This document shows, piece after piece, positions 1 through 7,649 of a stretch of 41,226 bases of DNA. How positions within the stretch are numbered: the stretch's first letter is position 1; each line of letters begins with the position of its first letter. The notes below the pieces were generated by a model. It was given only the letters and a program-made list of their open reading frames with translations. It was not told the origin of the DNA and ran no database searches. Both the position numbers and the translations under genes were made by a program. Where the stretch lies: the NCBI GenBank assembly GCA_031359995.1, contig JANMAT010000047.1, positions 1-41,226 on the forward strand, read 5' to 3'. Source of the DNA: JANMAT01 sp031359995. Its GTDB lineage: Bacteria; Actinomycetota; Acidimicrobiia; Acidimicrobiales; Ilumatobacteraceae.

Positions 1-572
1 TCGAGCAGCACCAGGAAGCGACCGTCGCGGTGCTGCACCACGAGGTCGGTCGGACGCACCAGTCGCTCGGTGACGTCGTGCAGCACGTGCTGGGCCTCCG
101 GCGACAGCGTGGGCGTCACCAGCTCGAGCGTGCGGGTGCCCAGTGGCGCGGCCGTGGCCATCGGCGTCGAGCCGTCGGTAGCGGCGACGGCCGGCACCGC
201 GTCGCGGTCGCGGTCGCGGTACAGCTCACCGACGAGGACGGCCACGATGGCGGCCACGGCCTCGCACACGAGCAGGAGCATGAGCGCACCGGCACCGGGC
301 CCGTCGCCGGCGAGGGCCTTGGCGATGGCGACGGCCGGGTTGGCGAACCCGAACGGGGCGGCGAAGCTGGCGGCGAGCACGAACGACGGCACCACGACGG
401 CCAGCCGGTTGGCGGCCCCGCCCTTGGCGGTGCCGTGGATCACGCCGACGAGACCGCCGGCCGCCAGGCACTCGGCGACGAGGCTCGTCGTGGTGACCGA
501 GCCGCGGCCAGGCGTCATGGTCGACACGTGCCAGAGCACGTTGGCCATCACCGCTCCGACGACCGCGCCCAT
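1..572 (-). CDS. Aquaporin (MIP)-like half protein with C-terminal extension, partial
   Basis: Open to the left window edge; the C-terminus is missing. About 190 codons are visible with strongly GC-rich third positions, so the frame looks real. Residues 1-125 resemble the second half of bacterial major-intrinsic-protein channels: a GA..GA..AN opening, a LVAE..A..GLV..I helix, then FANPAVAIAK, which contains the NPA pore box, and a last hydrophobic helix ending at ELYRDRDRD. MIP channels normally have two such halves with two NPA boxes. Here the first half is absent because the frame has no start codon above the ATG at 572 and the groES gene follows closely. After a flexible linker the frame continues for about 45 residues (LELVTPTLSPEAQHVLHDV, then VRPTDLVVQHRDGRFLVLL). 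This weakly recalls a GGDEF-type fold with a degenerate active site, which is only a guess. It could function as a half-channel needing a partner, or be a remnant. Confidence 0.55.
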   Translation of the reverse strand, partial: MGAVVGAVMANVLWHVSTMTPGRGSVTTTSLVAECLAAGGLVGVIHGTAKGGAANRLAVVVPSFVLAASFAAPFGFANPAVAIAKALAGDGPGAGALMLLLVCEAVAAIVAVLVGELYRDRDRDAVPAVAATDGSTPMATAAPLGTRTLELVTPTLSPEAQHVLHDVTERLVRPTDLVVQHRDGRFLVLL

Positions 573-636
573 CGGCCGGATCCGACGATTCCTTGAGGGC
601 CCCGGTGACGTCCGGCTCTGTCGGACGGATGCCGCG

Positions 637-960
637 CTACAGGTACAGCCCGGTGGAGCTCTCGATGCGGCTGGCGGCCACGGCGTGGAGGTCGCGCTCG
701 CGCAGCATGATGTAGTCCTCGCCCTGGACCTCGACCTCGTAGCGGTCATCGGGCGAGAACAGCACTCGGTCTCCGATCTCGGCCGACCGCACGTTCTGGC
801 CGAGCGCCACGACCTCGGCCCACACCAGGCGCTTGGCCATCTGGGCGGTCGCCGGGATGAGGATGCCGCCGGTCGTGCGGCGTTCACCGTCCTCCTTGGC
901 CAGCTTCACCAGGAGGCGGTCGTTCAGCATCTTGATGGGTAGCTTCCCGTCATCGGCCAC
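637..960 (-). CDS. groES: GroES/Hsp10-like co-chaperonin
   Basis: A 107-residue protein of the Cpn10 family, which caps the GroEL folding chamber in the cytoplasm. Visible family marks are the opening MLNDRLLVKL, the mobile loop with GGILIPATAQ (about residues 31-40) that contacts GroEL, the GDRVLFSP strand, and the closing DYIMLRERDLHAV. The GTG at 960 was chosen because a TACGCT -10 hexamer (972-967) sits six bases before it, the leaderless arrangement seen repeatedly in this window. An internal ATG at 930 would remove ten N-terminal residues and give a length closer to classical GroES. No groEL is next to it, so it may be an additional, stand-alone co-chaperonin. Divergent from the hydrolase at 1033. 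Confidence 0.85.
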   Translation of the reverse strand: MADDGKLPIKMLNDRLLVKLAKEDGERRTTGGILIPATAQMAKRLVWAEVVALGQNVRSAEIGDRVLFSPDDRYEVEVQGEDYIMLRERDLHAVAASRIESSTGLYL

Positions 961-966
961 GGGGCC

Positions 967-1025
967 AGCGTACCGGGGCCGCCCGGCGTCGGAGGAGCCG
1001 GACCCCGCCGACCCGGCGCTACGGT
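967..1025. promoter_or_regulatory. Divergent leaderless promoter pair (groES / hydrolase)
   Basis: TACGCT on the minus strand (972-967) lies six bases before the groES GTG. TACGGT on the plus strand (1020-1025) lies seven bases before the hydrolase ATG. Both fit the actinobacterial TANNNT -10 with transcription starting at the start codon. -35 elements are not clear. Confidence 0.5.
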
Positions 1026-1032
1026 CGGCGCC

Positions 1033-1662
1033 ATGGCCAGCACCGCGATCCAGCTCACCACCATCGACGGGCTCACCCTGGTCGGCGACCTGGTCATCCC
1101 CGACGGTCCCGTTCGCGGCGCGGTGTCGGTGGCCCACCCGCACCCGCTCTACGGCGGCGACCGCCACAGTCCGGTCGTCGACGCCCTGTTTCGCGCCCTG
1201 CCCGCGGCGGGCTTCGTCGCCCTGCGGTTCGACTTCCGGGGCGTGGGCGCCAGCGAGGGCACGCACGACAAGGGCGACGGCGAACGGCTCGACGTAGCCG
1301 CCGCTCTCGACCTGCTCGACACCGTGGTGCCGGGCGTGCCTCTGGTCGCGGCCGGCTACTCGTTCGGCGCCATGGTCACGCTGAACGTGACCGACGTGCG
1401 CGTCGTGGGCTGGCTCGGCGTGGCCGCTCCGCTCGGGCCGACGTTCGGCCGGCCCCTCGCCGCCGGCGACCACCGCCCCAAGCGCCTGCTGGTGCCCGAG
1501 CACGACCAGTTCTGCGCGCCCCCGGCGGCCCTGGCCGCCACCGCCGACTGGACCGCCACCACCACCGCCACGGTGCCGATGGCCGACCACTTCCTGATGG
1601 GCGCCCTCGGCGTGGTCGCCGACGAGGCCGTGGCCTTCGTCAGTGCGCAGGCCGCACGATGA
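1033..1662 (+). CDS. Alpha/beta hydrolase (dienelactone-hydrolase-like)
   Basis: A 209-residue cytoplasmic alpha/beta-hydrolase of the short COG2945 type. The N-terminal strands lead to an HPHPLYGG loop (residues 35-42) and RFDFRGVGAS (65-74), then the nucleophile elbow GYSFG with Ser110. Asp158 (PEHDQF) and His186 (MADHFL) are placed to complete the catalytic triad. No signal peptide or lid domain is visible. The substrate cannot be told from sequence; relatives hydrolyse esters or thioesters. The ATG is preceded by a TACGGT -10 at seven bases, suggesting a leaderless message. The last 23 bases overlap the end of hisF on the other strand, so the two genes are convergent and share their tails. 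Confidence 0.8.
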   Translation: MASTAIQLTTIDGLTLVGDLVIPDGPVRGAVSVAHPHPLYGGDRHSPVVDALFRALPAAGFVALRFDFRGVGASEGTHDKGDGERLDVAAALDLLDTVVPGVPLVAAGYSFGAMVTLNVTDVRVVGWLGVAAPLGPTFGRPLAAGDHRPKRLLVPEHDQFCAPPAALAATADWTATTTATVPMADHFLMGALGVVADEAVAFVSAQAAR

Positions 1663-2404
1663 CGCCGGCGGCGGCCATGGCGCGCTTGGCTTCGTCCACC
1701 GTGTGCTGACCGAAGTGGAAGATCGACGCGGCGAGCACCGCGTCGGCGCCACCGCCGACCACGCCCTCGACGAGGTGCTGCAGCGTGCCGACGCCACCGG
1801 ACGCGATGACGGGCACGTTCACCGCGTCGGTTACGGCGCGCGTGAGGGCGATGTCGTAGCCGTCCCTGGTGCCATCACGGTCCATGGACGTGAGCAGGAT
1901 CTCACCGGCGCCGAGCGCAGCGGCGCGGGCCGTCCACTCGACGGCGTCGATGCCCGTGGGTGTGCGGCCACCGTGCAGGTAGACCTCCCACGTGCCGTCG
2001 CCGCGGCTGCGGGCGTCGACCGCGCACACCACGCACTGGGCACCGAACTCCACGGCGATCTCGCTGATGAGCTCGTTGCGCTGCACCGCCGCGGTGTTCA
2101 CGCTGACCTTGTCGGCGCCGGCGCGCAGCATGCGGCGGGCGTCTTCGACGGTGCGGATGCCCCCGCCCACGGTGAACGGGATGAAGACCTGCTCGGCGGT
2201 CCGGGCCACCACGTCGACCATGGTGTCGCGCGCGTCCGACGACGCGGTGATGTCGAGGAACACGAGCTCGTCGGCGCCCTCGGCGTCGTAGCGGGAGGCC
2301 AGCTCGACCGGGTCACCGGCGTCGCGCAGGTCGACGAAGTTCACGCCCTTCACGACGCGCCCAGCCGTCACGTCGAGGCACGGGATCACGCGCGCCACCT
2401 TCAT
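1640..2404 (-). CDS. hisF: Imidazole glycerol phosphate synthase, cyclase subunit
   Basis: A 254-residue (beta/alpha)8 barrel. HisF uses ammonia delivered by HisH to convert PRFAR into imidazole glycerol phosphate and AICAR, the fifth step of histidine synthesis. Diagnostic segments are ARVIPCLDV near the start, with the catalytic Asp11 region, GVNFVDLRDAGDP, PFTVGGGIR, VCAVDAR with the second catalytic Asp, DGTRDGYD and PVIASGGVG. Length is normal for the family. The ATG overlaps the stop codon of hisA in an ATGA junction, pointing to translational coupling. It is the last gene of the hisC-hisB-hisH-hisA-hisF run, and its end overlaps the convergent hydrolase gene by 23 bases. Confidence 0.97.
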   Translation of the reverse strand: MKVARVIPCLDVTAGRVVKGVNFVDLRDAGDPVELASRYDAEGADELVFLDITASSDARDTMVDVVARTAEQVFIPFTVGGGIRTVEDARRMLRAGADKVSVNTAAVQRNELISEIAVEFGAQCVVCAVDARSRGDGTWEVYLHGGRTPTGIDAVEWTARAAALGAGEILLTSMDRDGTRDGYDIALTRAVTDAVNVPVIASGGVGTLQHLVEGVVGGGADAVLAASIFHFGQHTVDEAKRAMAAAGVIVRPAH

Positions 2405-3126
2405 CGCGTGCCCTCCAGGACCTGCACGGCGTCGGCCACCAGCAACCGTCCTTCGTAGATCGCCTTGCCGGTGATGATCCCGGCCAGGTTGGGCACCTGC
2501 GCCACCAGCGTGCGCACGTCGTCCAGGCCGGCCACCCCGCCCGACGCGATGACGGGCACGCTCGTGGCTCCGGCCGCGGCCCGCAGCCCGGCCACGTCGG
2601 GGCCGGCGAGCATGCCGTCGCGGCCGATGTCGGTGATGACGAACGCGGCGGCGCGCGGGTAACGGTCGAGCACATCGGTGAGACGCACGCCGGAGCCCTC
2701 GGTCCAGCCGTGCACGGCCAGCTCGCCGTCACGGTGGTCGAGGCCCACGGCCACGGCCACCACGTCGGCCACCAGGTCCACCAACGAGGGGTCTTTCACC
2801 GCGGCCGAGCCCATGACCACACGGGCCACGCCCGCGTCGGCCAGGGCCCGGGCGTCGGCGACGGTGCGCACGCCACCACCTGTCTGCACCCGCGCCCCGC
2901 CGGCCACGGCGGCGGCGATGGCCGCCACCACCGGGCGGTTCACCGGGTCGCCGGTGCGGGCGGCATCCAGGTCGACCACGTGCACCCAGCGGGCACCGGC
3001 CTCCACGAACGAACGGGCGATGGCCACGGGATCGTCGCCGTACACGGTCTCGCGGGCGTAGTCGCCCTGCAGCAGGCGCACGGCGCGGCCACCCCGCAGG
3101 TCGATGGCCGGGTAGAGCTCGGTCAT
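2401..3126 (-). CDS. hisA: ProFAR isomerase (HisA)
   Basis: A 241-residue TIM barrel that opens the ribose of ProFAR to give PRFAR, the fourth step of histidine synthesis. YPAIDLRGGRAVRL near the N-terminus carries the first catalytic Asp, TGGGVRT the phosphate loop, ITDIGRDGM the second catalytic Asp, and PVIASGGVAGL the C-terminal phosphate site. In some actinobacteria the related PriA also performs TrpF chemistry, and sequence inspection alone cannot exclude that double role here. The start at 3126 gives an ATGA overlap with the hisH stop, and the 3' end overlaps hisF in the same way, so the three genes are translationally coupled. Confidence 0.95.
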   Translation of the reverse strand: MTELYPAIDLRGGRAVRLLQGDYARETVYGDDPVAIARSFVEAGARWVHVVDLDAARTGDPVNRPVVAAIAAAVAGGARVQTGGGVRTVADARALADAGVARVVMGSAAVKDPSLVDLVADVVAVAVGLDHRDGELAVHGWTEGSGVRLTDVLDRYPRAAAFVITDIGRDGMLAGPDVAGLRAAAGATSVPVIASGGVAGLDDVRTLVAQVPNLAGIITGKAIYEGRLLVADAVQVLEGTR

Positions 3127-3746
3127 CGACACGCCGCCACGAAGTTGCCGAGCAGCTGCAGGCCGGTGGTGCCCGACTTCTCGGGATGGAACTGGGTGGC
3201 GAACACGTTGCCGCAGCGGAAGGCGGCGTTCAGCGACGCGCCGTACTCGCACGTGGCCGCCACCACCGTGGCGTCGTCGGGCACGCCGTGCAGCGAATGC
3301 ACGAAGTACAGCCATGGCCTGGCGCCGAGGCCGGCGAACATGGGGTCGTCGGGCTGGGCCAGCTGCAGCTGGTTCCACTGCATCTGCGGGCGCTTCACGC
3401 CGGGCGGGATCCAGCGCACGGTGCCGGGCAGCACGCCGAGGCCGACGGCGGCAGGGTCTTCCTCACTGCCGTCAAACAGCATCTGCATGCCGACGCAGAT
3501 GCCGAGGAACGGCTGGCGACTGGCCACCGCGGCACGGGCCACGCCGTCGAGCCCTGCGGCCACGAGCGCGTTCATGCACGCGCCGAACGCGCCCCCGCCG
3601 GGCAGCACCACGCCGTCGGCCTCGGCGACGCGCGCCGGGTCGGTGACGAGCTCCGCGTGGGCGCCCTGGCGTTGCAGGGCCTTCTCGGCCGAGCGCAGGT
3701 TCCCGATCCCGTAGTCGAGCACCGCGATGAAGGGAGCGGCCGACAT
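3123..3746 (-). CDS. hisH: Imidazole glycerol phosphate synthase, glutaminase subunit
   Basis: A 207-residue class I glutamine amidotransferase that releases ammonia from glutamine and channels it into HisF. The N-terminal VLDYGIGNLRS is typical of HisH. PGGGAFG is the oxyanion-hole region, GICVGMQ holds the nucleophilic Cys, and FHPEKSG near the C-terminus supplies the His-Glu pair of the triad. Residues such as PQMQWNQL match the HisF-facing part of the family. The length is normal. It sits two bases after hisB and overlaps hisA by four bases. Confidence 0.96.
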   Translation of the reverse strand: MSAAPFIAVLDYGIGNLRSAEKALQRQGAHAELVTDPARVAEADGVVLPGGGAFGACMNALVAAGLDGVARAAVASRQPFLGICVGMQMLFDGSEEDPAAVGLGVLPGTVRWIPPGVKRPQMQWNQLQLAQPDDPMFAGLGARPWLYFVHSLHGVPDDATVVAATCEYGASLNAAFRCGNVFATQFHPEKSGTTGLQLLGNFVAACR

Positions 3747-3748
3747 GC

Positions 3749-4342
3749 CTACAGGACCCCCTTGGTGCTGGGGACGGCGGTGCCCTCGACGCGAACGGCG
3801 TCACGCAGGCAGCGGGCGAGGCCCTTGAAGGTGGCCTCGATGATGTGGTGGACGTTGCGGCCGCGCACCAGGCTCACGTGGAGCGTGATGCCTGCCGCGG
3901 TGGCGAAGCTGGTGATGGCGTGCTCGGCCATGCTCGGGTCGAACGGCGGCGTGCCCAGCGGTGTGGCCGTCGGAAGCTCCAGGTCCCACACCACGAACGG
4001 CCGCCCCGACAGGTCGAGGGCGATGTCGACCAGCGCCTCGTCGAGCGGATAGCGACCGCTGGCGAAGCGCCGCACCCCGGCCTTGTCGCCCAGGGCCTGA
4101 CGGAACGCCTCACCGAGCACGATGGCGGTGTCCTCGACCGTGTGGTGGCTGTCGACGTGCAGGTCGCCCTCGGCTTTCACCGTGAGGTCGAAGCCGCCGT
4201 GCCGGCCGAGCTGGTCGAGCATGTGGTCGTAGAACGGCAGCCCCGTCGACACGTCGGCGGTGCCGGCGCCGTCGAGGGCCACCATGACCGACACGGTGGT
4301 CTCCTTGGTAGACCGCGACGACGAGCCGACCCGCCCGCTCAC
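3749..4342 (-). CDS. hisB: Imidazoleglycerol-phosphate dehydratase
   Basis: A 197-residue monofunctional IGP dehydratase, the manganese enzyme of the sixth step of histidine synthesis, acting as a large oligomer in the cytosol. The metal-binding repeats are visible as DSHHTVEDTA (residues 64-73) and NVHHIIEATFK (163-173), with LPFYDHMLDQLGRH in the first half. There is no HisB-N phosphatase domain, as usual outside enterobacteria. The GTG start at 4342 forms a GTGA overlap with the hisC stop. The N-terminal VSGRVGSSSRSTKETTV matches the family's R..R.T.ET pattern, which supports this start. Confidence 0.95.
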   Translation of the reverse strand: MSGRVGSSSRSTKETTVSVMVALDGAGTADVSTGLPFYDHMLDQLGRHGGFDLTVKAEGDLHVDSHHTVEDTAIVLGEAFRQALGDKAGVRRFASGRYPLDEALVDIALDLSGRPFVVWDLELPTATPLGTPPFDPSMAEHAITSFATAAGITLHVSLVRGRNVHHIIEATFKGLARCLRDAVRVEGTAVPSTKGVL

Positions 4343-5418
4343 GCCTGCACCTCGGCCAGTGCGGCGAGGAACTCGTCGTTCTCCGCAGGGGTGCCGATGG
4401 TGACGCGCAGGCAGCCCGCCAGGCGCGGCCAGCTGGAGCAGTTGCGCACGAGGACGCTCCGATCGAGGAGGCCCTGCCACACGTCCTGTCCGGAGCGCTC
4501 GGTGGGGCGGAACAGGATGAAGTTGGCGCCGCTCGGCCACACGTCGAGGGCCATGGCGGCCATGGCCGCGTCGAGCCGCTCGCGCTCGGCCACCACGGCG
4601 GCGACCCGACGGTCCATCTCGTCGGCGAAGCGCAGGGCGAGGCGGCCGGCGATCTGCTTGGCCGTGTCGAGGTGGTACGGCAGCACCACCTTGTCGAGCT
4701 CGGCCACGAGCCACGTGGGGCCCACGAGGTAGCCGAGGCGGGCTGCCGCCATCGACCAGGTCTTGGAGAACGTGCGGGTCACGACCAGCGGCGCGGCGTC
4801 GTCCACCAGCGCCAGGGCCGACCATGGGGCGAACTGGCCGTAGGCTTCGTCGACCACGAGCAGCCCCGGCACCAGCCCGAGCACCTCGCGCACCGATGCC
4901 TCGGTCTCGACCAGGCCGGTGGGGTTGTTGGGCGAGCACAGGAACGTCACCGTGGGCGACCACGCCGCGATGACGCGACGCACCTCGTCGAGGTCGAGCG
5001 AGAAGTCGTCGCACCGCTCGCCCTCGGCCACGGTGGCCCCGGTGAGCCGGGCGATGTGGCCGTGCAACTGGTAGGTGGGTTCGAAGGTGGCGACGGCCCG
5101 GCCGGAGCCGGCGTAGGCGAGCAGCAGGGTCTGCAGCACCTCGTTCGACCCGTTGGCCACGAACACCTGCTCGGGGCGCACCCCGTGGCTCGCGGCGATG
5201 GCGGCGCGCAGCTCGGTGGCGGCCCGGTCGGGGTAGCGGTGCCACTCGATGCGCGACACCTCGGCGGCCAGCGCGTGACGCCACGCCGCCGGCGGCGCTT
5301 CGGGCGCCTCGTTCGTGTTCAGGCGCACCCGCACGTCGACCTGGGGTGAGTGATAGCCCTCGAGCGCCCGCAGGTCGTCGCGCACGGGCACCAAGGCGCG
5401 GACCTCGGGGGCCGTCAT
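4339..5418 (-). CDS. hisC: Histidinol-phosphate aminotransferase
   Basis: A 359-residue PLP-dependent class I/II aminotransferase converting imidazole acetol phosphate and glutamate to histidinol phosphate. Visible markers are LNTNEAPEAPP near the N-terminus, the GSNEVLQTLL cofactor segment, CSPNNPTG, VVDEAYGQF with the PLP-contacting Asp, and TRTFSKTWSMAAARLGY with the Schiff-base Lys. SGANFILFRP and LRVTIGTPAEN form the substrate-binding C-terminus. It is the first gene of the his operon. The ATG at 5418 was chosen by homology of the N-terminus; there is no clear Shine-Dalgarno. A TGA ending a possible leader ORF overlaps this ATG in an ATGA junction, offering a way to start translation by coupling. 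Confidence 0.95.
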   Translation of the reverse strand: MTAPEVRALVPVRDDLRALEGYHSPQVDVRVRLNTNEAPEAPPAAWRHALAAEVSRIEWHRYPDRAATELRAAIAASHGVRPEQVFVANGSNEVLQTLLLAYAGSGRAVATFEPTYQLHGHIARLTGATVAEGERCDDFSLDLDEVRRVIAAWSPTVTFLCSPNNPTGLVETEASVREVLGLVPGLLVVDEAYGQFAPWSALALVDDAAPLVVTRTFSKTWSMAAARLGYLVGPTWLVAELDKVVLPYHLDTAKQIAGRLALRFADEMDRRVAAVVAERERLDAAMAAMALDVWPSGANFILFRPTERSGQDVWQGLLDRSVLVRNCSSWPRLAGCLRVTIGTPAENDEFLAALAEVQA

Positions 5419-5477
5419 CGCCGCACCGTCACGACACCACCGCCATCGTTCACGTTCCACCGGGCTGTTACAGGCAC
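5415..5477 (-). CDS. Possible 20-residue leader ORF coupled to hisC
   Basis: A GTG at 5477 opens a frame of 20 codons that ends in a TGA overlapping the hisC ATG (ATGA). A TAGCGT -10 hexamer (5489-5484) lies six bases before the GTG, so a message starting exactly at this codon is plausible. The peptide (VPVTARWNVNDGGGVVTVRR) contains no histidine, so it is not a classical his attenuator peptide. Its likely role would be to bring ribosomes to hisC, which lacks its own Shine-Dalgarno. It may also be simply untranslated leader. Confidence 0.35.
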   Translation of the reverse strand: MPVTARWNVNDGGGVVTVRR

Positions 5478-5566
5478 GGCGCGACGCTACCGGCCGCGCC
5501 ACGGCGCTCCCCAACGAGATGCCCGGGGCGCGGCACGAGCGACGGACGGCTGCCATGCTCGCGGCC

Positions 5567-5764
5567 ATGTCTCCCGCCAGCGACGCTGCCGACCTCTCCT
5601 CGCTCGCCCGCACGGCCGAGACGCTCCTCGCTCGCGTCACGGCCCACACGGACAACTACGCGCGGTCGGACCGCTCCGACGTGTACGGGTGCCTGCACGA
5701 CGCCGAGCGCACGCTGAGCGCGAGCGTCCGATCGATCGAGCAGGCCATCAAGCTGCTGAGCTGA
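5567..5764 (+). CDS. Small helical hypothetical protein
   Basis: A 65-residue frame beginning MSPASDAADLSS, with an in-frame ATG four codons earlier (5555) as an alternative start. The content is rich in Ala, Ser, Leu and charged residues, consistent with two amphipathic helices (LARTAETLLARVTAHTD and TLSASVRSIEQAIKLL); a single Cys is present. There is no signal peptide and no recognised domain. Codon usage has the GC-rich third positions of its neighbours, which supports coding. It is divergent from hisC and converges on nth across a hairpin at 5811-5836. No function can be proposed. Confidence 0.55.
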   Translation: MSPASDAADLSSLARTAETLLARVTAHTDNYARSDRSDVYGCLHDAERTLSASVRSIEQAIKLLS

Positions 5765-5810
5765 GGGGGCAGCACCTACCGCGTGAGCGTCACCAGAGGC
5801 CAAAAATGCG

Positions 5811-5836
5811 GCGACGGCCCTGTGAAGGGCCGTCGC
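5811..5836 (-). terminator. Hairpin terminator between convergent genes
   Basis: A perfect 10-bp stem (GCGACGGCCC / GGGCCGTCGC) with a six-base loop. On the minus strand it is followed by CGCATTTTTGG, giving a T-tract four bases after the stem, so it fits best as the end of the nth transcript. It lies 47 bases after the small plus-strand ORF and could act in both directions. Confidence 0.65.
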
Positions 5837-5953
5837 TCACAGCGACACCAAGCGGCGGATCTCGGCATCGCCCTCAAACCAGGTGGCGGGAACCTGGTTG
5901 GTGAACGTGAATTTACAACCACCGTGAGCAGGCGCAAGGCACTTAGGTGGGGT

Positions 5954-6610
5954 TTATCGTCCCCGTTGGACCGTGTTACGAAATGGACAAATATCGGACA
6001 AGGAGCAGTCAGAACACCGCGGGCGGCGCGCATCACACACACGGCGGCCGTGGAGGATCAGCCGGAGCGAGAAGCGACCACGCTCCGCGGCCGGAATCAG
6101 GAGGTTGAGATCGTGTTCGATCTTGACCGCGTCCTCCTGGGTCGTCAGCCCCAACCGGGTCGCCACCCGCCCCACATGCGTGTCGACGGGCAGGCCGGGC
6201 AGGCCGAACGCCACCCATCGGATCAGGTTGCCCGTCTTACGACCGACGCCGGGAAGCGTGACGAGATCGTCGAGCTCGCGGGGTACCTCACTGCCGTAGC
6301 GCTCGACGAGGGCGGTGGCCATGCCGAGGAGGCTCTTCGCCTTGTTCTGGTAGAAGCCGGTCGACCGGATGATCTCCTCGAGCTCGGTCGGGTTGGCCGC
6401 GGCGAGATCCTCGGGTTCCGGGTAGCGGGCGAACAGGGCCGGCGTCACCAGGTTCACGCGCGCGTCCGTGCACTGCGCCGACAGGATCGTGGCGGTCAGC
6501 AGTTCGAACGGCGTGCGGTGGTCGAGCTCGCACTCCGCCTCGGGATAGGCCTCGGCGAGGCGGGCGTGCACCACCTTCGCTCGACCCTTGGGTGTGCGCG
6601 GTGCAGCCAT
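5954..6610 (-). CDS. nth: Endonuclease III (DNA glycosylase/AP lyase)
   Basis: A 218-residue base-excision repair enzyme removing oxidised pyrimidines. The N-terminal FELLTATILSAQCTD segment is the family signature. The helix-hairpin-helix LPGVGRKTGN carries the catalytic Lys, and VDTHVGRV carries the catalytic Asp. The C-terminal [4Fe-4S] cluster loop is complete with spacing C-x6-C-x2-C-x5-C (CDARRPRC, CSDC, CSLSDIC). Length is normal. A TAGCCT -10 hexamer (6624-6619) lies eight bases before the ATG, suggesting a leaderless transcript. It is convergent with the small ORF and divergent from mshD. Confidence 0.95.
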   Translation of the reverse strand: MAAPRTPKGRAKVVHARLAEAYPEAECELDHRTPFELLTATILSAQCTDARVNLVTPALFARYPEPEDLAAANPTELEEIIRSTGFYQNKAKSLLGMATALVERYGSEVPRELDDLVTLPGVGRKTGNLIRWVAFGLPGLPVDTHVGRVATRLGLTTQEDAVKIEHDLNLLIPAAERGRFSLRLILHGRRVCDARRPRCSDCSLSDICPFRNTVQRGR

Positions 6611-6700
6611 GGACGCGCAGGCTACCGGCCGGGCACGGAGCCCGATGGGTGCCGACCGTGGGCACCGGCCAGTGGGGCGGCGCGCAGTACCGTGGGCCCC

Positions 6701-7606
6701 GTGCGCTCACTCGAGATCAAACGGGAGATGCTGCCCGACGACATCGCCGTCGTCGGTGAGCTGCTCGCCGCGGCCGAGCGGGCCGACGGGCACCAGGCCC
6801 TCGCCGATCACCAGTGGCTCGACCTCGTGTCGGGTGGTCGGGCCGGGTTCGCCGGGCTCGTGGCGTGGGAGCCGGGCCACCCGCATCCCGTCGCCTACGC
6901 CCAGGTGAGCCGGGGCAACGACTCGTGGGGGCTCGAGCTCGTGGTCGATCCCCATCACCGCTACGAGATGAGCATCATCGGCCCCGAGCTGCTCACGGCG
7001 GCGATGGACGTGGTGCGCAGCGAGGGTGGCGGCAGCGTGCACTGGTGGGTGTTCGAGGCCACCTCCATCCACCATCGCCTCGCGGCCGACATCGGCCTGC
7101 ACCCCACGCGCCGGCTGCACCAGATGCGGCGTCCGCTGCCGACCCACGTGCCGTTCGCGGTCACCACGCGCCCGTTCGTGATCGGGCGTGACGAGGACAC
7201 CTGGCTCCTGGTGAACAACCGGGCCTTCGCCCGTCATCCCGAGCAGGGGGGCTGGGACCGACCCACGCTGCTGGCTCGCGAGGGCGAGGCCTGGTTCGAC
7301 GCCGACGGCTTCCTGCTCCACGAGCGCAACGGCCAGCTGGCCGCGTTCTGCTGGACGAAGATCCACGCCGAGCGCGAGCCGCGGCTGGGCGAGATCTACG
7401 TGATCGCCGTCGACCCCGCGTTCCACGGTCTGGGCCTGGGCCGTGAGCTCACGCTCGCGGGGCTCGACTGGCTGGCCCGCCAAGGGATCACCGTCGGCAT
7501 GCTCCACGTGGACGCCGACAACATCGCCGCGGTGTCGCTGTACCGGAACCTCGGCTTCGAGGTCCACCACGACAGCCAGGCCTTCGTCGGCACCATCGAG
7601 CGCTAG
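6701..7606 (+). CDS. mshD: Mycothiol synthase (MshD), double GNAT
   Basis: A 301-residue protein with two GNAT acetyltransferase folds, matching MshD, which acetylates Cys-GlcN-Ins as the last step of mycothiol formation in actinobacteria. The degenerate N-terminal domain spans about residues 1-145. The C-terminal domain holds NNRAFARHPEQGGW (substrate side), GEIYVIAVDP, the acetyl-CoA loop HGLGLGRELT, and DADNIAAVSLYRNLGF with the family's closing GNAT motif. The GTG at 6701 is preceded by TACCGT (6688-6693) at seven bases, favouring it over the in-frame GTG at 6692. Mycothiol is the main low-molecular-weight thiol of actinomycetes, which fixes the phylum of this window. Confidence 0.88.
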   Translation: MRSLEIKREMLPDDIAVVGELLAAAERADGHQALADHQWLDLVSGGRAGFAGLVAWEPGHPHPVAYAQVSRGNDSWGLELVVDPHHRYEMSIIGPELLTAAMDVVRSEGGGSVHWWVFEATSIHHRLAADIGLHPTRRLHQMRRPLPTHVPFAVTTRPFVIGRDEDTWLLVNNRAFARHPEQGGWDRPTLLAREGEAWFDADGFLLHERNGQLAAFCWTKIHAEREPRLGEIYVIAVDPAFHGLGLGRELTLAGLDWLARQGITVGMLHVDADNIAAVSLYRNLGFEVHHDSQAFVGTIER

Positions 7607-7649
7607 CCGGGCGTCGGTGCGCTCAGCCGTGCCTGTTCGGGGGCTGCGC

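Noticed and set aside
30..596. Long plus-strand open frames rich in Arg/Gly/His over the first 900 bases
   Set aside because: They lie antisense to the aquaporin-like and groES genes, have no domain and arise from the high GC content.
2710..3714. Long plus-strand open frame across hisA/hisH
   Set aside because: Low-complexity His/Gly composition antisense to clearly conserved his genes.
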